Below are positions 49,346-57,829 of a stretch of DNA of 64,000 nucleotides, piece after piece. The position numbers and the translations under genes are program-made. Under the pieces are notes generated by a model. That model made no database searches, was not told where the DNA came from, and saw only the letters and a list, made by a program, of their open reading frames with translations. The number at the start of each line of letters is the position of its first letter. Within the stretch, counting starts at the first letter, position 1. This stretch comes from Providencia alcalifaciens. GTDB lineage: Bacteria; Pseudomonadota; Gammaproteobacteria; Enterobacterales; Enterobacteriaceae. The stretch lies in contig JAOQNJ010000001.1 of NCBI GenBank assembly GCA_025961275.1, positions 2,129,353 through 2,193,352 of the forward strand, in the 5' to 3' direction.

Positions 49346-52300
49346 ATGCCAGAAGCCGCCAGAGTCGGGGATATCATCGGTCACTCCAAATCAATGTGGG
49401 GAATGCTCATTGGTACGGTATTAGGTGCCGCTATCGCCATCGGAGGCGCCGTTGTTTCTGGTGTCTTAATGGGTGTCGGTATTGCTGCAAGCTGTATTGG
49501 GGTGGGCGTGCTTGCCATTGGTGCTTCACTGGCGGTAGGCTATGGTACAGGGCTGCTGGCAGAATGGGTACGGGATAAGTGTGTTGAAACGGGGTCTAAA
49601 TCGTTAAGTCCCAGTGGGGAAATCAAAACTGGCTCACGCAATGTTCGCATTAATGGTAAACCCGCCGCCATTTCCACGCGTAGTCAGGTCAACTGTGATA
49701 AAGAAAATAGCCTCCGCCAAATGGCAGAAGGCTCTGGTTCGGTGTACATCAATGGGTTTCCCGCTTCTCGGGTAGGTGATAAGACCACCTGTGATGCCAC
49801 AGTGATGGAAGGCTCCCCCAATGTCAGAATTGGCGGCGGTACGCAAGCAACCGAAGATATTGAACCTGAAATTCCCTCTTGGCTCACCACCGCCTCTGAC
49901 CTCACTATGTTATTCGCCGGCTTTTTAAGCTTTGGAGCTGGCGCGGCGAAAGGCCCCGGGGCTATAGCGAAGTTGTGGAGCAAATTACCGGGCAGTGCCA
50001 AAATAGGTCGCTTCTTTTGCCGTTACGGCAAGGTGATTGCGGGTCTGGGGATGGGAATACCGGCTCTGGGCATCCTGTTACGCCCCGTTGAAGTTATTGG
50101 TGGGCAAAAAGTATTAAACGGTGAAGAGGAGCTGGATTTTACCTATGAGTCTGAATTACCGCTTGACTGGCAACGCAATTATTTAAGCAGTTATTGCTAT
50201 GACGGTGTGCTGGGTCGAGGCTGGAGCTTCTTTTGGGAAAGCCGATTAATAAAAACCGAAGACGGCTTTGTTTGGCAAAACCTATCAGGGGATATCCTCC
50301 CGTTTCCAGACATTCCACACGGACACCGCAGCTTTTGTGAGGCTGCCCAAGGTTGGGTAATCCACAATGATGATGACAGTTGGACGTTTCAGGATGCGGG
50401 GGAGCTACGTTACCATTACTCCCCTTTTGATGCCGAAGGTCAAAGTCGATTAAGCCATATCGTTGATAATGTGGGTAACGAGCAGCGTTTCCACTACAAT
50501 GAGCTGCATCAACTGATTCAGATTACGGGTTGCGGTGACCTGAATATCACTTGTGAATATCAATCCTTTCAGCTTGAAGAGACGACCGTATCACGTCTCA
50601 CCGCGGTATATCAGGTAAATACCAATCAAGCCCGTCGCCGTCAATGTGCTTATTTTTATAACGAGTATGCCCAACTGGTGCGAGTCGAACAGCACACCGA
50701 CCACCCTTACCGCCAGTTTGGTTGGACAGATGCTGGCATCATGGCGTGGCACACAGATAAATATGGCTTACGCAGTGAATACCGTTGGGAATTTTCCGAC
50801 GATAACCTATGGCGTGTGATTGAGAATAGCACCAGCGAAGGGGAACGTTACCGTCTCGAATATGACGACATCAACCTCACGCGAACCGCGTATTGGCAGG
50901 ATGGCACCACCGCCTTTTGGCAACTCAATGACGACTATCAGATTATCCATTACACTGACCGTACAGGTATCAAAACCGAACTACTGTCGGATGAATTTGG
51001 GCTACCGTGTGGCTGTCGCAACGCGGAAGGACATACACAAACCAGCGAGTGGGATGAATTAGGACGGCTACTTAGCATCACCGACGGTAACGGCAACCAA
51101 ACCCGCTGGCAATATCAAAATGAACGCGAACGCCTTATTACCGTCTTTTGGCCGGATGACACTGAATCGCGTTTAGCGTATGACCGCTTTGGGCGATTAA
51201 TCAAAGAAATTTCCCCTATGGAGCAAACCACCGAATACCGCTATGACTTTAAAACTACGCTGCGTCCGACTGCTCGCATTGATGCCAAAGAAGGACGCAG
51301 CGAGTTTCTCTGGACAAATCGGGGGCAAATATTGCGTCATCTCGACTGCTCAGGCAAACAACATTATTGGCGTTATGATGATGAAGGTCGTGTCGTTTCT
51401 CAAACCAACGCCTTGCAGGAAGCCACTGAGTACCATTACGATGAAGCGGGACACCTCATTCGTATCGTGTTGCCTGATGACTCCACCGTTCAACTCGCAT
51501 GGAATGCAGCAGGATTGCTCACCCATCACCAACGCAATGACAATACCCCGCGTCAGTGGCAATACAACGCTTTCGGCCGCGTCACAACGGAAATCGATAA
51601 ACTCGCTCGGCATATCCACTACCGTTATAATGCCGAAGGAGCATTAGCGTCGGTTGAAAATGGTAACGGGGGGCGCTACACCCTTAACCGTGATGCCGAA
51701 GGCCGACTCATCGAGGAAATCCGACCGAATGATACGCTGCTGCGATATCGCTATAACAATTTCGGTCGTTTAGCCGAGGAAACTCGCCTAGGCGACCGTG
51801 TATTCCCTTCCCCTGCTCGCACGGTGTTGTTGCAGTATGACCCCGCCGGTAACCTTGCTAAACGGGAAACCTTCACCGATAGCTATCAATACCAGTGGGA
51901 TAGCCTAAACCGCCTGTTGGTGGCGTCGAGGCAACCGAATCAGCATGGCCTTGAAATGGGCTTACAAGCTAACCAAGTTCACTTTACCTACGATGCACTT
52001 GGGCGTATTACCCGTGAGCAAACAGGCGATGATATCGTCGAATTTGCTTACGATGAACTCAATAACCTGAGCCGTCTAACGTTACCTCAAGGTGACAGCC
52101 TCAACTGGCTCTATTACGGCTCAGGGCATGCGACTGCCATCAATCACCTTATTGAAGGCACCCCGCACTTAATCACCGAATTTGAACGGGATGACCTGCA
52201 CCGTGAAATCAGCCGTACCCAAGGTGCTCTAACTCAATATCGACAGTACGATAAGTTGGGACGGACGATTAGCACCTTCAGCTCACGAGACAAACAGCAC

Positions 52301-53638
52301 CCCTTCAATGGCATTACCTCATCACGAAAATGGTTTTACGACGAACAAGATAACCTCGGTGCCATGGAAGACCATTATCGGGGTTGGGTGGAATACCTGT
52401 ATGACGCTGAACAGCGGCTGAAAAAAGTCTCCAGTGGCGAAAACATGGATGCGATGCTGTTCTATGACCGTGCGGATAACCTGTTAGAGCGCCCACAATC
52501 AGAAGTCGAAGCGTTTCCTTCATCAACACCGGAGTTGAGCCCCAAAGGGGATAAGCTACTTCAGTGGCAGGGATGGGAATACCGGCATGATGCGTATGGT
52601 AACGTGATTTCACGTAGATATAATGACCACGAAAAACACACCTATCACTATGATGGGGATAACCGCTTAGTTATCGCCCAGACCAGTGACGTAAAAGCCC
52701 AGTATCACTACGATGCACTGGGTCGCCGCATTCATAAACTGGTCGAATCACGGGCTCACGGTACACTAAAACGACATGAAACCCATTTTGTGTGGCAAGG
52801 GCTACGGTTGCTGCAAGAGCAGAATATCAATACAGGTAAACACCAAACCTATTGCTATGAAGAACACGGCAGTTATACGCCACTCGCCGTCATCGTGAAA
52901 CAATCCAGTGGATACCACTATTACTGGCACCACTGCGATATTAACAGCGCCCCACTCGACGTCACTAACGAACAAGGTAACACCGTGTGGTCAGGGAAAT
53001 ATGAACAGTTTGGTTTTGTTCGCAGTAGCCCATTGAGTTTCTACTCCGATCCTGAACGCAAGATGGAGTCCTTCGAACAAAATCTACGCTATGCCGGACA
53101 GTATTTTGACAATGAGACCGGATTACATTTTAATACCTTCCGGTTCTACGACCCACAGATAGGCCGCTTTATCATGCCTGACCCAATTGGGTTGTTGGGT
53201 GGGATAAATCTGTATCAGTATGCACCCAATCCATTGGGATGGATTGATCCATGGGGGTTAACTGCTGTTGATGCTCCCGGATATTATGTTTATGGATTGT
53301 TCGATTCAGGCGCAAAAGAGCCTTATTATGTTGGTATTACTAATGATATTAATAGACGAACGATCGAACATGCTGGTACAGGTCGGTTAACGCCGGGAGC
53401 AGGAATGAAAGTACTTGATGAAAATATTAACTATGGTCAAGCTCGCGGCTATGAGCAGTATTATATTGAAAAATATGGTACGAGAACTGGAACTATCGGA
53501 GAAGATATATCGTCAACTAACCGAGGTAACAAATACAATTCATTTGACCATAACCGGGCTGATACACGTGCTGATGCTTTTAAAGAAGCTTATGACAGTA
53601 AGACTAAAAGTTCTGGAAAAGTCGGAGGGAAATGCTAA
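49346..53638 (+). CDS. T6SS PAAR-Rhs effector with C-terminal GIY-YIG nuclease toxin
   Basis: A 1430-residue effector. Residues 4-13 (AARVGDIIGH) fit the prePAAR motif AARxxDxxxH. A hydrophobic region follows (about 19-70), then the PAAR domain (about 85-165), a second hydrophobic region (about 180-250) and the Rhs/YD-repeat shell (about 255-1260). The shell closes with the core end PDPIGLLGG ... NPLGWIDPWGL. The variable tip (about 1262-1430) has the GIY-YIG pattern: YYVYGLFD, YYVGITNDINRR and the Glu of GYEQYYIEKYG. Predicted to cut nucleic acid in rival cells. The stop overlaps the immunity start (TAATG). No lesion seen. Confidence 0.92.
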   Translation: MPEAARVGDIIGHSKSMWGMLIGTVLGAAIAIGGAVVSGVLMGVGIAASCIGVGVLAIGASLAVGYGTGLLAEWVRDKCVETGSKSLSPSGEIKTGSRNVRINGKPAAISTRSQVNCDKENSLRQMAEGSGSVYINGFPASRVGDKTTCDATVMEGSPNVRIGGGTQATEDIEPEIPSWLTTASDLTMLFAGFLSFGAGAAKGPGAIAKLWSKLPGSAKIGRFFCRYGKVIAGLGMGIPALGILLRPVEVIGGQKVLNGEEELDFTYESELPLDWQRNYLSSYCYDGVLGRGWSFFWESRLIKTEDGFVWQNLSGDILPFPDIPHGHRSFCEAAQGWVIHNDDDSWTFQDAGELRYHYSPFDAEGQSRLSHIVDNVGNEQRFHYNELHQLIQITGCGDLNITCEYQSFQLEETTVSRLTAVYQVNTNQARRRQCAYFYNEYAQLVRVEQHTDHPYRQFGWTDAGIMAWHTDKYGLRSEYRWEFSDDNLWRVIENSTSEGERYRLEYDDINLTRTAYWQDGTTAFWQLNDDYQIIHYTDRTGIKTELLSDEFGLPCGCRNAEGHTQTSEWDELGRLLSITDGNGNQTRWQYQNERERLITVFWPDDTESRLAYDRFGRLIKEISPMEQTTEYRYDFKTTLRPTARIDAKEGRSEFLWTNRGQILRHLDCSGKQHYWRYDDEGRVVSQTNALQEATEYHYDEAGHLIRIVLPDDSTVQLAWNAAGLLTHHQRNDNTPRQWQYNAFGRVTTEIDKLARHIHYRYNAEGALASVENGNGGRYTLNRDAEGRLIEEIRPNDTLLRYRYNNFGRLAEETRLGDRVFPSPARTVLLQYDPAGNLAKRETFTDSYQYQWDSLNRLLVASRQPNQHGLEMGLQANQVHFTYDALGRITREQTGDDIVEFAYDELNNLSRLTLPQGDSLNWLYYGSGHATAINHLIEGTPHLITEFERDDLHREISRTQGALTQYRQYDKLGRTISTFSSRDKQHPFNGITSSRKWFYDEQDNLGAMEDHYRGWVEYLYDAEQRLKKVSSGENMDAMLFYDRADNLLERPQSEVEAFPSSTPELSPKGDKLLQWQGWEYRHDAYGNVISRRYNDHEKHTYHYDGDNRLVIAQTSDVKAQYHYDALGRRIHKLVESRAHGTLKRHETHFVWQGLRLLQEQNINTGKHQTYCYEEHGSYTPLAVIVKQSSGYHYYWHHCDINSAPLDVTNEQGNTVWSGKYEQFGFVRSSPLSFYSDPERKMESFEQNLRYAGQYFDNETGLHFNTFRFYDPQIGRFIMPDPIGLLGGINLYQYAPNPLGWIDPWGLTAVDAPGYYVYGLFDSGAKEPYYVGITNDINRRTIEHAGTGRLTPGAGMKVLDENINYGQARGYEQYYIEKYGTRTGTIGEDISSTNRGNKYNSFDHNRADTRADAFKEAYDSKTKSSGKVGGKC

Positions 53639-54120
53639 TGAGTGATTTTAAATTTTGGGGATGGGATAAAAAACCACGAACGATGCTGAGATATGTAAAA
53701 CCCGGAGATATCTTTTGTTTTCAATTGAATAATGAAAAATATGGTTTTGGACGAATTATTTCAAAAATTATGACTGGTCATGTAGTAGAGATTTTCGATT
53801 TCTTTTCATCTAGTCCAACTATAACTGAAGACGATATAAAAAAATCTAAAAGAAAAATCGAACCCGTTGTAATCGATACTTACGGGTTATTTGATAGAAA
53901 AGGATATCCCAATAGTGACTGGAGGATCATTGGGCATCAGAATAACTACACCCCTATTAATGTAGAAGGGGTATATTTTACTTTCGGGATTGGTAATTCA
54001 TGCAAAAAAAAGGACATTTTCGATAATACTTATTCAATATCTGAAGAAGAAGCAAAAAAACTCCCCGAATTAATCCCTTATTCTGATTATCATATTAAAG
54101 AGTCATTAGGGGTTATCTAA
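53638..54120 (+). CDS. Imm26-like immunity protein for the GIY-YIG Rhs toxin
   Basis: A 160-residue protein with KPGDIFCFQLNNEKYGFGRI and MTGHVVEIFDFFS, the pattern of the Imm26 polymorphic-toxin immunity family. Its ATG at 53638 overlaps the rhs stop and has GGAGGG upstream, the usual tight link of toxin and immunity. Expected to neutralise the tip nuclease in the producer cell. Family assignment is from memory of the pattern. Confidence 0.8.
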   Translation: MSDFKFWGWDKKPRTMLRYVKPGDIFCFQLNNEKYGFGRIISKIMTGHVVEIFDFFSSSPTITEDDIKKSKRKIEPVVIDTYGLFDRKGYPNSDWRIIGHQNNYTPINVEGVYFTFGIGNSCKKKDIFDNTYSISEEEAKKLPELIPYSDYHIKESLGVI

Positions 54121-54162
54121 ACTTAATTCAGATACTCTACTACATATTTTTCATAACGATCT

Positions 54163-54183
54163 GCAGGGGCAACCCTGCTTTTC
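54163..54183 (+). repeat. Second copy of the island terminator sequence
   Basis: Identical over 21 bases to 48698-48718. GCAGGG-GCAA-CCCTGC followed by TTTTC works as a terminator after the Imm26-like gene. The copy marks the left border of the orphan tip module. Confidence 0.75.
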
Positions 54184-54211
54184 AATATTTGCCTTAACAA
54201 CGGATATATAC

Positions 54212-54842
54212 CCCCACTCGACGTCACTAACGAACAAGGTAACACCGTGTGGTCAGGGAAATATGAACAGTTTGGTTTTGTTCGCAGTAGCCCATTGAGT
54301 TTCTACTCCGATCCTGAACGCAAGATGGAGTCCTTCGAACAAAATCTACGCTATGCCGGACAGTATTTTGACAATGAGACCGGATTACATTTTAATACCT
54401 TCCGGTTCTACGACCCACAGATAGGCCGCTTTATCATACCTGACCCAATTGGGTTGTTGGGTGGGATAAATCTGTATCAATATGCACCCAATCCATTGGG
54501 ATGGATTGATCCTCTCGGTTTAATGATCTTATATCGAGGTATGAATATTGCTGAATATGATGAGTTGATAAAAACCGGAAAATGGACATCTCCTCCAAGC
54601 ACATTAGAAGGAAAATGGTTTGCTTAATCCTATAAGGATGCAGTGACGTGGGGTGAAAAAATGGTGCATGGTGGTGATTTCCGTGTTGTTCAAGTCAATG
54701 TACCTGATCATATAGCTGATGCTGCTTATAAAAACCCTCGATTGGATAGATAGGAAAAGCTAGATTTATAGAGAATACAGTTCTCAATGATGCGGGAATT
54801 AAGCCTAGGTGGAGTAAATACATACATCAACCAAGTTGCTAA
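54212..54842 (+). pseudogene. Orphan Rhs tip: core end plus decayed toxin domain
   Basis: 54212-54512 repeats the end of the rhs core at 52950-53250 with two mismatches. It then diverges after GWIDP into another tip: LYRGMNIAEYDELIKTGKWT, LEGKWFA, then a TAA at 54625 followed in frame by SYKDAVTWGEKM. A one-base loss near 54750 shifts the frame to GKARFIENTVLNDAGIKP, ending at 54842. The LYRG ... GKWFAxSYxDAxxWG pattern suggests an ADP-ribosyltransferase-like toxin (inference). No N-terminal Rhs part or start signals exist, so this is a displaced tip. Confidence 0.85.
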
Positions 54843-54855
54843 AATAGAGGGAAAA

Positions 54856-55163
54856 ATGGAAACTTCAAAAAAAATGTTAAGATTTATTGGACACCAGTAC
54901 AACAAGGTGGAAAAAAATTACTCCCCCTAAATTTAAAATATTATGTAATCACTGAACCAATGAGAGGTAAAAGTGGTGATATATCATCTTGGTCAGTAGT
55001 GCTAAATATTAAAAGTAACGAACAAGTCGATTCCTACCAAAGAATAGGTTTAGGTGAAGCCTATTCTTTAATGGAAGATGCCCCACGTTTTTTACTCAAC
55101 CCCGGATTTATCATGAACGTTTATGAAGGACCTAAACTAGTTGGTAAAGTTGAAGTTCTATAA
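54856..55163 (+). pseudogene. Decayed immunity gene of the orphan Rhs tip
   Basis: ATG at 54856 behind GAGGGAAAA opens METSKK, then goes out of frame in a run of eight A (54867-54874). With nine A it would read METSKKNVKIYWTP, then QQGGKKLLPLNLKYYVITEP, and continue through GDISSWSVVLNIKSN to 55163 (about 102 residues). It lies 13 bp after the decayed toxin tip, the position of an immunity gene. I do not recognise the family. An internal ATG at 54960 could give a 67-residue fragment. Confidence 0.7.
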
Positions 55164-55274
55164 TCTATAGTATAATTATTCGTGTCTAATAACTCATTGT
55201 AAATAGAAATTGATCTGCTTTAATCAAACAGGACACTTTAATAATGGAATATAATCCAATTATTGAGGTGTTAA

Positions 55275-55562
55275 ATGAAAAAACGAACAAACAGGTTTTA
55301 TACTACTGAGTTTAAGCAAGAAGCGGTCGCATTAGTCACCGAACAAGGTTATAGCGTCCCAAAAGCGGCAGCTTCATTAGGGATCACCGATAAATTACTT
55401 TATAACTGGAAAGCAAAATTCGATGCTGAACAATCCGGTAGCAGCTTGAATGCCGATGAGAGAGCTGAGCTATTAAGGCTTCGAAAAGAAAATAAAGAAC
55501 TTAGGATGGAGAAAGAGATCCTAAAAAAAGCCAGCGCCCTCCTGCTAAAGGAAACCAAGTAG
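55275..55562 (+). CDS. IS3-family transposase OrfA
   Basis: A 95-residue helix-turn-helix protein (FYTTEFKQEAVALVTEQGYS, VPKAAASLGITDKLLYNWK) with a leucine-zipper-like end (LLRLRKENKELRMEKEILKK). A heptamer-type slippery run of seven A plus G at 55523-55530 lies near its end. A -1 shift there would join it to OrfB, whose frame is open from that point, the usual way IS3 elements make the active OrfAB transposase. Confidence 0.93.
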   Translation: MKKRTNRFYTTEFKQEAVALVTEQGYSVPKAAASLGITDKLLYNWKAKFDAEQSGSSLNADERAELLRLRKENKELRMEKEILKKASALLLKETK

Positions 55563-55600
55563 CGTTTAAAACGATTAAGCAATTATCTTCACAGTTTCCC

Positions 55601-56425
55601 GTGCTGAAGCTCTGCAAGTTAATGAAAATAAGTCGTTCTGCCTACTATGCTTGGCTTAAACGCCCAGCAAAATTGATCACCGCAGAACAACTTAGCCTGT
55701 ACCGCAGAGCCAAAGCTATCTTTGAACAGAGTCGAAATAGCTTAGGTTATAGAACGTTACGTAAACGGTTATGCAAAGAGGGCTTTAGCGTGAGTGCTTA
55801 TGGCGTTCAAAAGCTAATGGCTCAGCTTGGCCTAGTCGTCACTCAGCGCGTTGCTTACAAAGTCACCACAAAACGCAAACACAGTGATGCCGTAGCCGAT
55901 AATTTGCTCAATCAAAATTTTAATCCTCACGCACCTAACGAAGTGTGGGCGGGTGATGTGACCTATTTAAAAACAGGGGAAGGCTGGATGTATTTAGCCA
56001 TCGTGATGGACTTATACTCACGCCGTATTGTGGGTTGGCATATCGATAAACGAATGACGGCAGATTTAGTCAGTAAAGCCTTGATGAAAGCGTATAACTT
56101 ACGCCAGCCCGAAAAAGGCTTAGTCTTTCATAGTGATAGAGGCTCTCAATATACGAGTAAGCGATATCGCCGCTTGCTAACAAGCTATGGTATTAGGGCA
56201 AGCATGGGTGATGTTGGAGCCTGTTGGGATAACGCCGTTGTAGAACGATTTTTTGGCAGTTTAAAACACGATTGGGTACTGAAAATCCCTCAGCCGACTC
56301 GGAAACAGATGAAAGAAGATGTTATCGCGTATATGCGCTATTACAACCTAGAAAGGTTTCATACTGCCAACGGTGATCTGTCCCCAATTGAGTATGAACA
56401 AAATTCCTTAAGAAAAGTGTCCTGA
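55601..56425 (+). CDS. IS3-family transposase OrfB (DDE integrase domain)
   Basis: A 274-residue rve-type transposase. Catalytic residues are visible: Asp in VWAGDVTYLK, Asp in FHSDRGSQYTS and Glu in NAVVERFFGSLK. The HTH_21 region is RSRNSLGYRTLRKRL-like (QSRNSLGYRTLRKRLCKEG). The -1 frame is open upstream of this ATG to the slippery site, so the active protein is the OrfAB fusion. It seems intact and could mobilise the element. Its last 152 bp match the remnant at 27633-27784. Confidence 0.94.
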   Translation: MLKLCKLMKISRSAYYAWLKRPAKLITAEQLSLYRRAKAIFEQSRNSLGYRTLRKRLCKEGFSVSAYGVQKLMAQLGLVVTQRVAYKVTTKRKHSDAVADNLLNQNFNPHAPNEVWAGDVTYLKTGEGWMYLAIVMDLYSRRIVGWHIDKRMTADLVSKALMKAYNLRQPEKGLVFHSDRGSQYTSKRYRRLLTSYGIRASMGDVGACWDNAVVERFFGSLKHDWVLKIPQPTRKQMKEDVIAYMRYYNLERFHTANGDLSPIEYEQNSLRKVS

Positions 56426-56442
56426 TTTAGTTGCGCAGAACA

Positions 56443-57119
56443 TCCACAAATAACGCCATTCTTGCGGTCGATAACCGTTTTTATGCACGACTTTCTTTTC
56501 CAGTCGTCCATTACGGTCGTAATAACAATCTTGATGGCCCTGATGCAAGCCTCGGCGAACAATTCTACCTGCCTGCTGTTGCTGTGAGAGCAGTAACCAC
56601 GGCTGACCGACCTCGGCGGGCACCGTCGAATACTCAATCAGGTTCAGGTTCGCATCATACTTAAATCGCTCATATTCACTTTCATAGTGATTACTGAACT
56701 GAGTCTCGATGATTTGGTCATTGGCATTATAGCCATATTGCGTCAGTTGCCAGCGTGAGTCTTCAATCGCCACCACATTCTGGGCGCGGTTATAATGAAA
56801 ACTCCGTTGCACATCTCCATAGATAGGCGGCTGATGGGGATTATCACGTATCGCATTCAGGAAGTTTCGTGCCACGACCCGCACGCTGCTCCGCCAGTAA
56901 TCCTGTCGGGGTGTAATGACTGGAACTCACAAACCCCGTTTGGCTACGACGCAAATACTCTTGTCCGACCGCGTTGTAACTGAATTGCAGAGGGCTGTGT
57001 TGATTGACTTGCAGTTGGGTGAGCTCGCCCAGTTGCCCAAAGGCATAGCTAAGTTCACGCTCACCAAATCGCATGTGCGCGAGAGTCTGATTTTCATCAT
57101 TCCATTCGTGTTGGAGTTC
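56443..57119 (-). pseudogene. Rhs core fragment, duplicate of part of the downstream rhs gene
   Basis: Near-identical to 58830-59509 in the same orientation, encoding Rhs repeats (FHYNRAQNVVAIEDSRWQLT, YGYNANDQIIETQFSNHYES). A two-base loss near 56873 (GTTTCG for GTTTTCCG) breaks the frame after RAGRG. It begins exactly at the right end of the IS. It has no start, PAAR domain or tip. Confidence 0.9.
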
Positions 57120-57121
57120 TG

Positions 57122-57377
57122 ATTTTCAGACAGCACGATAAATAAAGCCCCGAAAATATAGCGTTATTACACAGTAGGGTATGCCCCCAACGGCAGTAAA
57201 GCCACACCACCGCCCGCCATTAACCTCAAGGGGCAATGGCTAAAAGAAGCGGGTTTTGAGACAGGCTTCACGTTTACAGTGAAGGTTTTAAACGGTTGTT
57301 TGGTACTGATACCGGACAGCGAAGAGACACGAGCGATTAAGCAACAAAACCAACAGCAGCAAACGCAACTCAATTAG
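57122..57377 (+). pseudogene. SymE-type toxin remnant
   Basis: From 57162 the plus strand reads RYYTVGYAPN, AINLKGQWLKEAGFETGFTF and VKVLNGCLVLIPDSEE, ending QQTQLN at a stop at 57377. This is the SymE family (AbrB-like fold, E. coli INLKGQWLEAAGF ... VKVMEGCIVL). A TAG at 57159 stops the frame just upstream, and no start codon or ribosome-binding site precedes the open part, so the gene is broken at its 5' end. SymE-like genes are often found next to rhs loci. The bases 57378-57496 show nothing else. Confidence 0.8.
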
Positions 57378-57496
57378 ATTAAGATAAAAATCAATCAGTT
57401 AGCCGCAGATCAAAAAAGCCACTAAGGGTTAACTGAGCAGCTCTTAATAATGAAGAAGCCAAAAGATTGGAAGATCTTCTGGCTAGATTAATTATT

Positions 57497-57829
57497 TCAA
57501 TTTTTAGAAGGAAGTAATAGTATTGAAGCTTCCTCTCCGAAAATAGCACATCTTCTATTTATTTCTTGTATTGATAATAAAAAATCATGAAGTAAGTCAT
57601 CAGGGATAGAGTTTATATTAAAGATTTCTAATAAAATACATTCATCATTTTTTATATGTATTGAAGTCATACCATCTTCTGGGAGTCTTAGGCTACTTAA
57701 ACAGTCGATGAATGCACTAAAGTTTTTGCCATAAAAATCAGGAAAACCAAATAGTATTTTCATTGTCATATGAAAATCATCAACATTCTTAATATTGTTG
57801 AAATCTATATTCAATTTAATTAATTTCAT
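57497..57829 (-). CDS. Barstar-family ribonuclease inhibitor (immunity protein)
   Basis: A 110-residue protein with the barstar pattern (LNIDFNNIKNVDDFHMTMKILFG, FPDFYGKNFSAFIDCLSSL). In barstar the acidic residues of this helix-loop region plug the barnase active site. The ATG at 57829 overlaps the rhs stop (TAATG) with GGATGG just upstream; a second ATG at 57838 is less well placed. It pairs with the barnase-type tip of the preceding Rhs. Confidence 0.9.
   Translation of the reverse strand: MKLIKLNIDFNNIKNVDDFHMTMKILFGFPDFYGKNFSAFIDCLSSLRLPEDGMTSIHIKNDECILLEIFNINSIPDDLLHDFLLSIQEINRRCAIFGEEASILLLPSKN

Larger units (their letters stand above)
55211..56442 (+). mobile_element. Complete IS3-family insertion sequence (1232 bp)
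   Basis: The left end TGATCTGCTTTAATCAAACA and the right end read inward TGTTCTGCGCAACTAAATCA share TG-TCTGC and the following CAGGACACTTT, giving imperfect terminal inverted repeats. Two overlapping transposase frames lie between. The flanking triplets (AAT left, TCC right) do not match, so no target duplication is seen. The right flank is an Rhs fragment, which points to a later deletion or recombination. Confidence 0.93.

Noticed and set aside
54960..55163. 67-residue protein as an independent gene
   Set aside because: It is the in-frame tail of the frameshifted immunity gene; there is no Shine-Dalgarno at this ATG.
55208..56445. Target-site duplication of the IS3 element
   Set aside because: The flanking triplets AAT and TCC do not match.
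56408..56884. Separate Rhs-like gene on the minus strand
   Set aside because: Its ends come from the IS terminus and from a two-base frameshift; it is a fragment of a duplicated Rhs core.
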